Of a stretch of 64,000 nucleotides of DNA, positions 37,701 through 48,536 are shown piece after piece. Both the position numbers and the translations under genes were made by a program. The notes beneath the pieces are model-generated. The model saw nothing but the letters and a program-made list of their open reading frames with translations, had not been told where the DNA came from and did not search any database. The stretch comes from Trichostrongylus colubriformis. Lineage: Eukaryota; Nematoda; Chromadorea; Rhabditida; Trichostrongylidae. Each line of letters starts with the position of its first letter. The first letter of the stretch is position 1. The DNA is taken from the NCBI GenBank assembly GCA_963978905.1, contig OZ022257.1, positions 5,280,965 through 5,344,964 of the forward strand. Direction: 5' to 3'.

Positions 37701-40700
37701 CGCGAAGCGATTTTCCGTCATGATAGCACACACCCTAGGTTATCAGATGGCTTTTAGGTCGCTATTCCTTTCTTGCTTTGTGAAAATATAAAATAATATA
37801 TACAGTAGAGAATATGAATGATAGGGGAAATTTGTTCCTATAAAAATGCGAGTAACCATAATAAGACTTACCAATATGCTAGGTAAGCTCTGAATTCCCT
37901 AAACGCGACGAAGCTGTCTTGTCGTGTCACCCAGTCTATTTGTTGAATACGGGCAGCACAAGGCGTGAACGCTGTACCTCATCAGTCGCAGTCGGGCTAT
38001 ATCCACGTTCGAAAATGAAGAATTTAGTTTATTGCCGAACGACGGCAACTACTCGTTTGACAACTTCAAGTCCTTCTTGAATTCACTGATTAACAATGCC
38101 ACGTATAGACAATCCTACTCCAGTGGACATACGAGAATCGACACGTACGTTTATCAGATCTTCTGTTTGGCTACGAATAATCAATGTGTTTTTCAGAGCG
38201 TTTAACTTCCTCACTAAAGAGATGAACATTCAACAACTTCGTCGACCATTTTTCCAGAGCAGTGTATTGTTCGCAGGACAAGCAAAGTATGCAACTAATT
38301 TTTGGACTCCAACTTTTTGGACCATGCCCCTCCCAACCCAAGCTTGACCTGAATATCCCGCTTATTTTTCTGTAAATCTGAGAATCGGGTGGACACACAG
38401 ACAAACAATTGAACACACCAAACTCCTGGCTTATACATAAGGTATGATAACCGCTACAAACACCCTTGACTCATTTTGGCCCACCTCATCCCGACGTCTG
38501 GCCTCTTTTGGAACGAAATATAGAATTTTGTATCTAAACGCCGAACATTTCAATACACGCCCCGCCCATAGTGGGCGGAGCCTGAGAAAGTCTATGTGCC
38601 ACCTGTACATCTCCTACGGTGCCCCATCTAACCCACATTCGAGCCGACCTTTCCCGCTAATTTCTGAGGTCATGCCGAGTTTCGAAAGGACACACAGACA
38701 AACAAACGGACACACCAAACTTCTGGTTTGTATATAAGGTGTGATCATGATGGCTTTGTGAATGACTGCAGGATTTTTTCGTGAAATTTGATAGAAGCCA
38801 TTTCCATCGAACTTTTATTCTAGAAAATTGAGCTGTACAGTTGCTTATTACCATCTACAGCACAATATCTACTACTATCATATCTATCTTGTCATATAGG
38901 AGGTATTTTCCAATATGGCATCCTGATGTTTCAGCTCTGGAGTTCTTGACCCACTTGGTGATGAGGATAAGCAAAAAAGCGACCTCCAGGAAGCCTCCAA
39001 AAACGTAAGCTAAGGAAATCCGCTAAGGTTTTCATGTTCACGGGGCTCTAAGGCTAAGCGTATTCATGCACCGAAATTCAGATGCAAGCTGTTTGCCCTT
39101 TAATCTACGTGCTAGATGATTCCAGCGGAAACACTGCAATCTACGGAGACGATCTGTGGAACTTGGTATATTTTTTCATGCATTTCAGTAGATGTCTTCT
39201 TTATTTGGTCACTTGATTGTTAGTCATTCCTTTGGTATTATTCGATTACTTAGATCAAAAGTACAAAATCAGAAAAATCGACGAAATTGAATTCTTCATT
39301 TATTTCCTATTGAAGGCTGTTCCTCCTGCAAGAACCCTTCGTCTGACTTCCGATGACCTTCAGAGAGATCTGAAGAACACCGATTACTACCCGAAACTTC
39401 AAGCGTTGGACTGTAAACTGCCTGCTCGAGGTGAGCGGATTGAAACCCTTGAAAACCGAGTTCGTCTTGAACTGATAAATCGTTTCCCTATCTCGGGTGC
39501 GTCCTTATGTCAGGATTTCGCACCGCGGCATGTCGCAAGCGACGCAATGCGGACGAGCTAAAGGCGCCATGTTGTTGGGTTCCGGAGCGGTTACAAGTCA
39601 ACTGCGTATCGCGCTTCTAGCATCACCGTGTAATCGTTCAAAGACCCAACTACCGCGACGCACATGGCTCGCACACACTGCGTAGCACGCCACTCGTCGT
39701 GTGCGAAATCGTGACATAAGGTTACACCCCCTATCTCACTTATGGACCCTTGTAAGGAATGAGCAATAGTAATAGTAAGGGTCTATGTGGATGATGTTAT
39801 CGCAGCGGCTAGTGACGTTCGTTAGAAGATTAATTCACTTAATCATCTGAGCTATTTTATCCCCTCACATATTCAATTCCCCCTCTTTTTTCGAGGTTCT
39901 TCTTTTTGAAAAAGATAGTATTACTTTTAGCTAAGTGTAACTTCAACTTCATCGATATGGTTGTTGCGTTCGACCTTGTGAGTGCTAAGTCTACCAATGT
40001 GAGTCGATTTTTGATTAATGTTTACTTTCTTTTCAATTATTTTTCAAAAATTTCTCGGTACAAAAAAGTTTCAGGTAACAAACTATGTGAACACTCTTCT
40101 AAGTCAATTCAATACAGCTTACACAGGTTTGTACATAATTAATTAATCACCTTTGTTTATGACCCTTCTGAACGGCGACAGTAGGAGCGATAAATTGTTA
40201 ATGCTTTACCAACATTGTGGCTTAATGCATTCCATGGGTAAACAGTGAGTCCCCGAAGGCTGCTCCCAATTTCGCAATTCAAAAGGAGGTAATAACGCTG
40301 AGGGCTTCAGCATAAGATAAAGGTGGTTCGACCCCGCCCATCAATCAATGTGCTTTGCACGTGTGTCAGTGTGTCTCTTTCCTCTCGTCTCTCCGTCGTC
40401 TCTGCTTGTCTGCATCTCTCGGTGCGACTTCAACGTGAATTCGTGTAATGGCGAGAATCAGAAACAGCCTGATCGATTTCGACTGGGGAAATTTACCTGT
40501 CATGGACAATTTGGTCATATAAATCCATCGAGAATGTACTGCAGTGTTTAAAGTAGCTGCAATAAGTTTAGCCTTTTAGGTTATTCGCCCATTTTATTCC
40601 ACTTTTTTGAGAAAGGATTTAGAAATAAAAAAATTCTATTCGTGACCATTTCAGCCCATATTTCCATGATGGCCTATGGTAGCGGTAAAGAGGCAGCTGA

Positions 40701-43539
40701 TCTGTTGCCGTTGGCAGCTCATCAAGGTGATGAATTTTTTGTTTTATCTTTTGAAAATCAGAAAAAATTTGTGGTAGACTTTCAAAGAATCACGAATACT
40801 TATTAAAAATAACCATTTCCAGATATGAGCCAAGGTTTTAATAACCTCAAAAAATGGAATGATGGATCATTTTTCACCACATCAACTGTGGCTCCCTCAA
40901 CCACGACAAAGGCGATGAGCAAGTCTCCTTCCACAAAGAGAGCGTCAACTAAAGCTCCTTCCACAGCAGCATCAACAACTAAGGGTGCTCCGAGCCCAAC
41001 AACGGCTAAGAAACCTGAAGATGACGAATTTCTTGCAGCTACAGGTGATTATTTTATTCAAAAATTATGGCAAATATCATGGTTGTTATGGATGTAATTT
41101 AAAATCGCCGTATTCTTTATTGCCTATTGTTCCAAAGTTTTTACAGTGAATGTTTCAGCCAAGTCGCCGATCACCTCTGCTGACATTGACAGGTTTGTTT
41201 TGGAAAGTCTAGCAATTTAAAGGCAGCTTAAGGGGAAATTCGGACGAAAAGTGAAAGAAGTAGTGAATATGAAAGCCGAGATGTCTAGTGACAGGACAGT
41301 GGAGAAAAAACGGATGGAAGTGGCCAAATACCCGAGAAATAAGACCCCTTCCCACCGTTGGTTCTAGACATGGACGACCTTTCCGTCCAGAGGCGGGTAG
41401 TCTGCATAGGTTGTCCATTGGCATTGCCAAGACGTAAACATGAAGGGATGTTCGGAAATGCGACAGCATCTATTTTCATGTGGTGAGCTTCAAGCTAAAA
41501 GTGAGAAAGCGAGCTGCGATACTTTCAATCCTGCCGATCTCCTTGACCAACCTCACCGTGACCAACCACTAATCACGTCGCCTGGAGGCGGGCTGCCCTA
41601 AAGCAAGGCGGTTGCCCTGACGAGGCCGCCTCCGCCACAGCTCAAGGGGGCGCCTTCCGCGGGGGATTTCACCATGCATAGGCCTTTCAGACCCGTAGTT
41701 TTCCACTAAATGACTCCTTTTGGGATTTCTCGTCACCCACATTACCCCTAACACTGTCTTTAAGTCGATCAAGTAAATGGTGTAAGCTCAAAAATTTATA
41801 AGGATCATGGTTTTGTTCGGCTGAATAATGTCCTATCTTTGCAAATGAAGAGATGCTCATTGCTTCGAGTAGAAAATGATAAGATCGATTTATGATTTGC
41901 TGGGTTCGCTGGGGAAAAATAACGATGGGGATCTTTTCCATAATAGGGGTCAACATTGTCGGTTCGTCTAATATCTTGACCGTTAATTGAGCTCCATATG
42001 CAAGCTCTGTGTCGACTACCGTAACAGGATCTCTCATTATACTGAAAACCACTAGAAAAGCCCATGACATGCTGAAGTGTTGGTAAAATTTTGATATAAT
42101 GGTGGTCTAGTATTGACCTCAGGCTACGCCGGAAGTTGGGAATCCCTCGACGGGGGAGGATCGTATTTGACGGATCAGGAGGGGGATCGTACCTGCACAG
42201 GTTAGCGACAAGCACTAGGACCTGATCTTTCAATAAGGAGATCCGAAGTGGTGAAGGCTACTTCACAGCGAGTCCGTGTGAAAAAATGTGGAATAAAAGT
42301 CTTTTTGCTTCGACTAAGGATCGGAATTAGCCGATCGCTGATAGCAACAGTGATGTCACCCTTATCAGTAAGAGCAATCTTTAAGCGGTGCGCCAGCAAT
42401 AGATCACTGAAACCACTATTTTACTAGGCTGAAAATGGGGGGATGTAGTTGTCAGTGGGAGCTTTTTCTTTTTCCTGCACGCAAAAAAAAAACAAAATTT
42501 CAAACGCAGAAGAGTTAATATCCGAATTCAAAGTAAAAAAAATTCATGAAAAAATTCCAGAATTAGAAGAAAGCGTCCCAGAGGAAGTGGCTGAATAAAT
42601 TATTTCGATAAAGATTCCAACTTTTCTTTTCGCAAAACCTCTGCATCGATGTCAGTTTCAATATTCTCTGCTATGCCAGCGAGGTTGTTAGGTGGTTTTT
42701 CAGGCATCTGAGGGAGACGATGTGGTCGAAACGTAAGGCCGTCAATGAGTTCGATCTAATAAACTCGTTAGCATAGCAGAGAAAATTGAAGTTTGATAAA
42801 GGCTTTCACTCCTAGTTCAGTTTCATAAAATTCCAGTGTTGTGTAGGACAATCAGATTTTTCAGCCTTTTCTCCCTGATTGGTACCCAGTTTGGTTGTGG
42901 AAGCTATTCTGATGATGCTGATCGTCCTATGGTCCCGAACGTTGTTTTCATCGTTTCAGATAACCTCGCGTAAGTTCATAATGCTTCGGTGGTTTTTCCT
43001 TGAAAACCGTGCTAAATTTCAGCTCATATCAAAATGTGTGGGACGAGTTCCAAAAGGACGGAAAACTCGGATGGGATTGTAGTGACTGCCCGGCCAACCC
43101 GTCTTACGTATTCCTGAGTGCTACGGCTGACGTTGCGCCATCCTTCGCGGTACGTGTCAAATTCCAGTGGTTCTTTCGATGGCTCTCCTGCAATGCTTCG
43201 TGAATAGTATCGTGCTTTTCCCGAAATGGCTTTATTCAGACCACATACACTTTGACGGATTCGGATTATGGTCTGGATTCTTCATTGAAAGCTATGAACC
43301 TTTTCAACTCGATCGTTAACGGTTTATGTAATACACCATTGAAAGGTGGGGTCTTATACTTTTATACGGTACTGCCTGAACAACTGAGTTAAATTCCAAA
43401 GGCATCAAGTCATGCTAGTGTGATAAAGCTCAGTAATTTCCATGAAAAATGATTTATTTAATTCGTTCCAGCCTGTTGCTCATACGCCGTCTCGAGCACT
43501 TGCCAACGCAAATTGAACGAGTTTTGGAAGCTATATTAG
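28772..43539 (+). CDS. Membrane-anchored protein with four vWA modules (about 34 exons)
   Basis: Exons: 28772-28862, 29983-30053, 30116-30174, 30243-30346, about 30435-30569, 31321-31522, 31589-31722, 31869-31988, 32082-32206, 32593-32673, 34440-34531, 34653-34718, 34943-35019, 35557-35651, 36127-36231, 36295-36378, 36445-36568, 36971-37079, 37137-37201, 37280-37371, 37992-38144, 38197-38286, 38935-39004, 39082-39165, 39316-39430, 39931-39998, 40075-40126, 40655-40726, 40823-41044, 41159-41192, 42865-42969, 43023-43149, 43240-43345, 43472-43539. About 1130 aa. Residues 3-27 are hydrophobic (signal-anchor). After a 190-residue stalk come a Thr-rich linker and four vWA modules, each opening near a Cys: A (DTLAS), B (DTSQS, GGTT, LSDG), C (VELSE), D (DLVSA). 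Only B keeps the full metal-dependent adhesion site. A Thr/Ser/Lys-rich stretch interrupts D. The protein is probably extracellular and adhesive; ligand unknown. The phase does not close between exons 4 and 5. Polyadenylation signal at 43630-43635. Confidence 0.85.
30578..30603 (+). repeat. (ATT)n microsatellite in vWA intron 5
   Basis: An att repeat of about 25 bp follows donor 30570, with a single short irregular unit. Confidence 0.9.
31062..31132 (-). other. tRNA-like relic
   Basis: On the - strand the segment starts gttatagtgcagataccg and ends gtgttcaaattctaccctgg, which resembles a tRNA internal promoter B box (GTTCAAATTC) near the 3' end, with a possible A box upstream. The stems do not pair well and I cannot fold a full cloverleaf. 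It could be a decayed tRNA, a tRNA-derived SINE head or coincidence. Confidence 0.25.
33835..33990 (+). repeat. Dispersed repeat 'GGTCGAAACGT..GGCCGTCAAT', copy 1
   Basis: Contains tgacaacaactgcgacggag, gacgatctggtcgaaacgtc, ggccgtcaatgaaaattatc and ctcgc-cgcatagcgg. Matching sequence occurs at 42705-42790 and 61330-61605, in the same orientation. It sits in vWA intron 10. Confidence 0.75.
34743..34888 (+). mobile_element. Short inverted-repeat element filling vWA intron 12, copy A
   Basis: The ends are gtccatttcacagcactaga and cctccgaaatggac, with inner complementary blocks agtggcctgag and ctcaagtccgtaggccac. It occupies most of the 224-bp intron 34719-34942. Copy B at 35891-36041 is in the opposite direction. 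Confidence 0.8.
35891..36041 (-). mobile_element. Short inverted-repeat element in vWA intron 14, copy B
   Basis: It begins attcgtttcggagcgcttga, continues tagggcgtgacctacggact, and ends ggccacgccctatctagcg then tgtgaaatgaat. This is the reverse complement of the 34743-34888 copy with some divergence. The two copies bracket exons 13 and 14, which start the metal-binding vWA module. Confidence 0.8.
37395..37740 (+). repeat. GC-rich repeat in vWA intron 20
   Basis: A GC-rich block unlike the flanking introns. From about 37470 it starts gtgcgtacacttatgacgg and ends atagcacacacccta near 37735, with gcacggccacacgcgacgag inside, so it may be a diverged fifth member of the GTGTACCCTTATGTCA family. 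Three overlapping open frames here are not convincing genes. Confidence 0.4.
38385..38740 (+). repeat. Direct repeat in vWA intron 22
   Basis: Segments at about 38385-38440 and 38683-38738 share gacacacagacaaaca, acacaccaaact-ctgg-tt and ata-ataaggt-tgat in the same order; each is preceded by a tcccgctaattt/cccgcttatttt block. They look like two copies of a longer unit of about 300 bp. Confidence 0.65.
39493..39730 (-). mobile_element. Family 'GTGTACCCTTATGTCA', copy 2 (inverted)
   Basis: It begins gggtgcgtccttatgtcagg and ends gtgacataaggttacacccc. Inside are cgtaatcgtt-like, ttgttgggttccgga, tacaagtcaactgcgtatcg and cacgccactcgtcgtgtgcg, the reverse complement order of the 27804 copy. It lies in vWA intron 25. 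Confidence 0.85.
41217..41771 (+). repeat. 560-bp dispersed repeat, copy 1 (vWA intron 30)
   Basis: It runs from aaaggcagcttaaggggaaa to acccctaacactgtcttta. It is nearly identical over its length to 60183-60737 and more distantly to 53433-53893, all in the same direction. Shared blocks include cccttcccaccgttggttct, gacctttccgtc and ggcctttcagacccgtag. Open frames on the - strand are shared by the copies but show no known domain. Confidence 0.9.
42130..42285 (+). repeat. Dispersed repeat, copy 2 (partner of 335-486)
   Basis: Contains aatccctcgac, tcgtatttgac, gatcgtacctgcacagg, tagcgacaagca, ctttcaataag and ttcacagcgag in the same order as 335-486. It lies in vWA intron 30. Confidence 0.6.
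42705..42790 (+). repeat. Dispersed repeat 'GGTCGAAACGT..GGCCGTCAAT', copy 2
   Basis: Contains gagacgatgtggtcgaaacg, ggccgtcaatgagttc and actcgttagcatagcagaga. It matches 33895-33985 and 61515-61605 and sits in vWA intron 30. Confidence 0.75.
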
Positions 43540-43904
43540 TAATTACATATGATTTTTAATAATATATGATTGTTTATGATCGCCAATTATTCATGTACAG
43601 GTTAATTTCATTGTGATTACATGGTGCCTAATAAAAACCAACATGTTTGACAAGATGAAAAACAGCGGTGAAAGTGAAGGTGGTGCACCGGACAACGGCG
43701 CTTGTGCCTTAAACATAGTATGTTGATCAAATTCCAGATCGAAACCGCTTAGGACTACACACCGATTTCTGCCTATTCCATAGATGACCTCCTTCCCTCG
43801 GGGCGTTTGAATGGTCATGACTATCCCTCATTCGGTTCTCATGATTCGTCTAATCAGGAAGGATTTAACGTTCCATGGAACGTCGAAATGGGACCTTGGT
43901 GGAT

Positions 43905-44015
43905 TGATAGGGTCTCGAATGCTGATCACAAATATGAGAACCGAAACTGCAAAATGCCGTTTCGAAGCGAGTTGGGAGGGGTCAAAGTACGCTCGCGATT
44001 ACTCATTGGCGGGGT
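43905..44015 (+). repeat. Dispersed repeat shared with 62388-62495
   Basis: Both copies contain gaatgctgatcacaaatatg or a close variant, then aaa-tgc-aaa-tgc, a tgggagggg or gagggggag block and gtcaaagt-tgct. The direction is the same. Function unknown. Confidence 0.5.
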
Positions 44016-44884
44016 ACTTTGGTTGGCGTGGCGTAACACATAACCAGGTCTACTGGGGGAGGAGAGGGAGGGAAGGGAAGGTGCAAGCTAACCTTTCACC
44101 TCCTCTAGAGCCAAATCAACACCAATGAACCACGGCGACACTTCCTGCTCACATGGTGAACCTCGTTGATACGTTACGTACTTCAAGCAAAGTATCCCGC
44201 CGATGGGTCATCGCAAATTAAATTTGACCCCTTTTAACTCGCGTCGAAGTCTCTGCTCTCATCGATGTAATCAGCATTAAGATTCAACAGGTCCAACTGG
44301 GTATCATTTTAGAGTTTCATAGGAAGTGAAAACCCTTCCTTCCTCAGTAAAAAGATGGAAAAACAGATTAACAGCACATTAAAAACATCGCCCTCATCAG
44401 TCAGATAGGCATACAATAAAGAATCGGAAATCCGGATGCGTAGAGCATCTCCACACAAGATTAAGACTTCTAATGAGAAACTTCTAGATGACAAATCCTG
44501 ATAGGGCTGGTTAGGAGAGAAAAGGAATGATTGCCCCTGGGCGACTTTTACGTTCAAAAAAGAATTACAACATTTCTCTTTATTACTGAAACAACGGAAA
44601 TTATTACTATTTGTAATGAAAAAAAGTTATTTGGAGGTATTGTCGAGCACAGTACCATTTTACGAAGCCACGGCGAAAAAGCGTGCACATCGAGAGAAAG
44701 ATCGTACGGTAACGGACGATAAAGAAAGGTAAAAAGCCACTTCGCTCACCAATTGTTTTTGTTGGTGGGGGACTACTCCGTTACGTTTATAGGTCCCGCC
44801 GAGCGAGTCAAGCAAGTGAGCGTCAGGACACTCGAATTGGGTCACCTGGCACGGCAAGTGCCTTGCTTATACTATTATAAATTG

Positions 44885-45118
44885 GCCAAGCGTAAGGAGC
44901 GCGTCTGGCTCCAGGCGGGGTGGCCCGCCCTTACTCAAGTGTTCTGACGCACGCACTTTCCATTCCCTACCACGATCCGGGGTAGGTGAATTGGTACCAG
45001 GATGGTCTGAGAGGATAAAAGCATTGGCCTGTACATCGGCACACGCCTCCAAATCATTGCATCGGCCAAATCGCATTCACCTGCTACCACGATTCTGTAT
45101 GGAATTAGAATGCGCTGC
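44885..45118 (-). repeat. Dispersed repeat shared with 53985-54240 and 57660-58905
   Basis: On the - strand it reads gaatcgtggtagcaggtgaa, tgcgatttggcc, ccaatgtac-like, cacctaccccgg and gggcgggccacc. The same order is seen on the + strand at 53985-54240, and at 57660-57747 continuing at 58770-58905. Confidence 0.65.
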
Positions 45119-46097
45119 GAATCCCACAGAATAGGTTGATCAACGCCAAAAACTTTATCCTTAATCAGTTGGATCGTTGCATGATACTTGAAGCAGATGT
45201 CTTTCTAGGTAGTGGCGCAAACTGCATCCAACACAGTTTCGTCTTCAATCCATTCAGAGCAAAACTTGGCCTACAGTTCATCTACAAACAATCAGGTTGC
45301 AAATCACAGAGCAATAGACATCAACACATTTTTCCAAATTTGAAAAAGAAGAAACTTCGATCTCCGATTTCTAGAGAATATTCTGAACTCTATAATGAAA
45401 AATCTGTATTTTGCCATCCTATCCCTACCAAACCGGGTAGAGTTGAAAGATTGATGAGTTTGTCCTTCATACCTTCATGACCGTCTAAAGTGCTAACAAT
45501 CAATTCTCAACAGTCCTTTTATGGTTGGCTACAGAGACCAGCAGTCGTACATTCTTCTCAGCAAATATCTCTTCTCATATTGATTCCTATTAATTCCTTT
45601 CCCCCAAATTTGTTCTCCATGAACTCACTTCTAATTGGATGATCGCTAAGGATTTTCCAAATCACAGCTATTCTCTCGTGAGTGTGATACAGTCTGAACA
45701 CATCTTCAGAGGTACCATTAGGATGATTTGCTCAGTTGTAGACATGAAAGCCAAGCCAAGTCATGGCCGCTGCACCATTCCCATGCGACACGGTTATCGA
45801 GCATTTTCCTTACGCGCCCCATTATTATGACCGCATAGGGTATCTGAAGACACCCGAAAAGGTGATTTTGACCGATTATGGAGTATGAAAGTCAAGCCAC
45901 TTGTTAGTGCGGCAGTAGAAAAAATAACTGAATGAAACGGAAAAATTGAGCTCCTCCTTTTCACTGCTTCCATTTCTCCCCTCTTCATCACTAGCCGCTG
46001 AGGGCTCGATGAAGGCGGCGAGAGACTATGCCAGCCAACCGCAAACGTTGCTCCTCCATCGCAACAGTTCAGTCAGTGAAGCGCTGCAGCTCGATGT

Positions 46098-46829
46098 GGG
46101 TGTATACGCTCATTTCAGAATTTCGCACTGCGGCCTGTCGCAAGCGAAGCAATGTGGACGAGCTGAAGACGCCATGTTGTTGGGTCCCGAAGCGATTACA
46201 AGTCAACTACTTATCGCGCCCCAGCACTACCGTGTAAACGTTCTGAGAACGCGATGCGCATAGCTCGCACATACAGTAGCGCTCAAAAGTCTTCGGCCAA
46301 AACTTTTTTGTCATAACTTTTTTCTACTTGACCAAATTTGACAAAATTTTAATATGTGGTGCCTGAACCTATTGTCAACATTTCCTTCTACTTGAGCGCC
46401 GCTTGCCACTTTTCATGATTTTTTACAAGAATTTACTACAAGACCACCCAAAAAAGTGAGAGACTTGTTCAAGAAAAATGGCTTTCTATGCAAAAACAAA
46501 AAGAGCATGCCTCAGAGAACATTAATATTTTGTAGAAAGACCACGACTTCTGATGAGAGCGGCACAGCGGGACGGCATAGCGATGGCATGCCAAAATTGA
46601 AAAATTTCATATAACCACGTAACCTACACCGCCAAAATAGTATATTAAGTATGCAGTGTCTCCAAGTACAACATACTAAAATCTCTCTTAAATCGGTGCA
46701 GTTGCAAAAAAGTTACAAGTGAAAAAACCCAAGTGAAATACCATTTCGCCGAAGACTTTTGGGCGCTACAGTACTTCGTCGGAGGCCATTCGTGGTCGTG
46801 CGAAGTCCTGACATAAGGGTACACACCCC
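46098..46829 (-). mobile_element. Family 'GTGTACCCTTATGTCA', copy 3, split by a nested element
   Basis: The left part 46098-46273 (gggtgtatacgctcatttca, then gccatgttgttgggtcccg and gattacaagtcaact) and the right part 46772-46829 (gacataagggtacacacccc at the end) form one inverted copy. A 498-bp insertion separates them after gctcgcacata. Confidence 0.85.
46274..46771. mobile_element. Non-autonomous Tc1/mariner-like element, nested
   Basis: The left end is CAGTAGCGCTCAAAAGTCTT and the right end, reversed, CTGTAGCGCCCAAAAGTCTT, each followed by cggc. Both ends are flanked by TA (46272-46273 and 46772-46773), the target duplication of the Tc1/mariner superfamily. The interior is AT-rich with no transposase frame. 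Insertion is inside another element. Confidence 0.9.
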
Positions 46830-47365
46830 TCGATGTGAAGAGACAGTAAAGGAGGACCAAAAGCGCATTATTCAACGCAACGCAACAAATCATCTCTTTA
46901 TAACAGGCCTCTCCATCTTCGGAGTAAAAAAGGACTAAAGTCACATTTTTCAACGCGAATTTCACAACAAATCATCTCCCTGTAACTGGCCTTTCCATTT
47001 TCGGAAAACATCGCACTCAATTGAGCTTTCCCTTCCGGTGCCTCTAAGGCATTTCTTTTATGAACAGTTACGCCATAGATCATGCCTCTGAGTTCACCCA
47101 CTACATACTTCTCAACATGCATTACAAGAATTCCGACGAATGCATAAACCTGATGATTGAGATCGCGCGAGCACACCTCATGTCTCAACCACGTGTGTAG
47201 CAGCGGTGGTAATGTAATCAAACAGTTCACTCACCGTTACACTATTTCGGCATAACCATAATGGGCCTAATTTCCACTGAAATTGAGTCGCATACTAGGT
47301 AAGTGTGCCCTCAATGGAGCATTGAAAATAGTCCTTGAGCTTGTGACAGCGTTCTATTGATTTGC

Positions 47366-47521
47366 AATTAAAGACACCGGAGGCGGCGATTTTGGCCTAC
47401 GGTAGGCACCGTAACGCTTGCAGTTCGTTAGGTTGTGGACATTGCACACACACAAAACGACATTGCACACGCTAAGGCGTCGAGTGTGATTTATCCTGGC
47501 CCCTCCCGGTTTCTTTAAATT
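47366..47521 (+). mobile_element. Short inverted-repeat element, 'AAAGACACCGG' family
   Basis: It begins attaaagacaccggaggcgg and ends cccctcccggtttctttaaa, so the ends are imperfect inverted repeats. Inside are ttggcctacggtagg, taacgcttgcagttcgttag and ttgcacacacac. Relatives are at 19103-19225 and, inverted, 27190-27305. Confidence 0.7.
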
Positions 47522-48520
47522 TCAAATTCTATTGCTTCACTTGTACATACCATAAAAACCAAAAACCTATTGAACCGGCCCTTACTGTTTGACATCACCT
47601 CTGTTACCGAAGCTGCATTCAAAGACAGTGATAGGGATAATGTGGTAATAAGGAATCCCTAAAGATGTCATTCTTTTGTTGAAAACTAAGGGTCTAGGAA
47701 GCCTATCTGCGACGAAGTCCCCCGCGAGAAAAGCACCCCTGGGCAGTCAAGCACGTCCGCGGCCTTTTTAGTTCCAGCCGACTTTCTTATACCGGTCCGC
47801 TTCCTAGGGTTGACTCTGCCGAAGAGCGACTGAGGTGTAGAGCAATGAGCATGATAGCAGTATCGTATGAAAGCAGTATCGATCGAAACTACGTGGTGCT
47901 TGACGTGCCAGCTTTCGTGGTGAAGACGTCCACCAGTCAGTATCAAAGATTGCACTGAATAATGCAACTGAATTACTCCTACCACAACCTTTGGTGAGAG
48001 GAGCCGGTCGGAAAAAAATAGCATGTCCTTTTTACGTTCAGACATCTATCATGAAGTTCATCACGAGACGAACTGCATGTAAATTGGTACAGTCTCGCGC
48101 ATGCGCAATTTGATGACAGTTCGGTGGCCGTTTATGGTAGGCTATTTTCACGTTTTATGATCACCCCTCGTGGTTTCGCGATTTTATGACCGTTGAACCC
48201 TTTGAGAACATACTTTCTACCGTATAAAAGATAGCAAGAGGAGGAACGCGCGAATTTCCACACTTTGCGTCTATCCAGTCATCCGTTCTCATTCTAATTG
48301 TTGTAGATTTTCTCGTTAGCTCTTCACTTATCATTTCATCCGAACTTGTAACTATCTGTTCATATGTAGTCTTTTATCTCCATAAATTGGTTCAGTGAAT
48401 TTTGCTCTTCTACGTCAGGAACCGACGTCGACTGGTTTCATTTTTTCCTAGTACAACTTCAAATCCTCAAAAGAGAAGCTGTAGGTATAATCGCGAGCCT
48501 ACCACGAACTCTCGGTCATA

Positions 48521-48530
48521 TACAATTTCA
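48521..48530 (+). promoter_or_regulatory. Likely trans-splice acceptor of the lyase gene
   Basis: The sequence tacaatttcag ends at 48531 minus one base before gggaag, and the ATG follows within 6-7 bp at 48537. A tttcag this close to the start codon is what a spliced-leader site looks like in nematodes; use is inferred. Confidence 0.5.
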
Positions 48531-48536
48531 GGGAAG

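Larger units (their letters stand above)
43540..48530. other. Intergenic region, vWA gene to histidine ammonia-lyase gene
   Basis: It holds the vWA polyadenylation signal (43630-43635), a repeat at 43905-44015 also found at 62388-62495, a repeat at 44885-45118 also found in the lyase introns, an interrupted inverted-repeat element (46098-46829) and a further element (47366-47521). No gene can be supported; open frames of about 100 codons here fall in or beside repeats. About 500 bp before 48531 may be the lyase promoter; no motif was recognised. Confidence 0.6.

Noticed and set aside
41687..42399. Overlapping - strand open frames (127, 142 and 65 codons)
   Set aside because: They lie across two dispersed repeats in vWA intron 30 and show no domain; frames are not continuous with one another.
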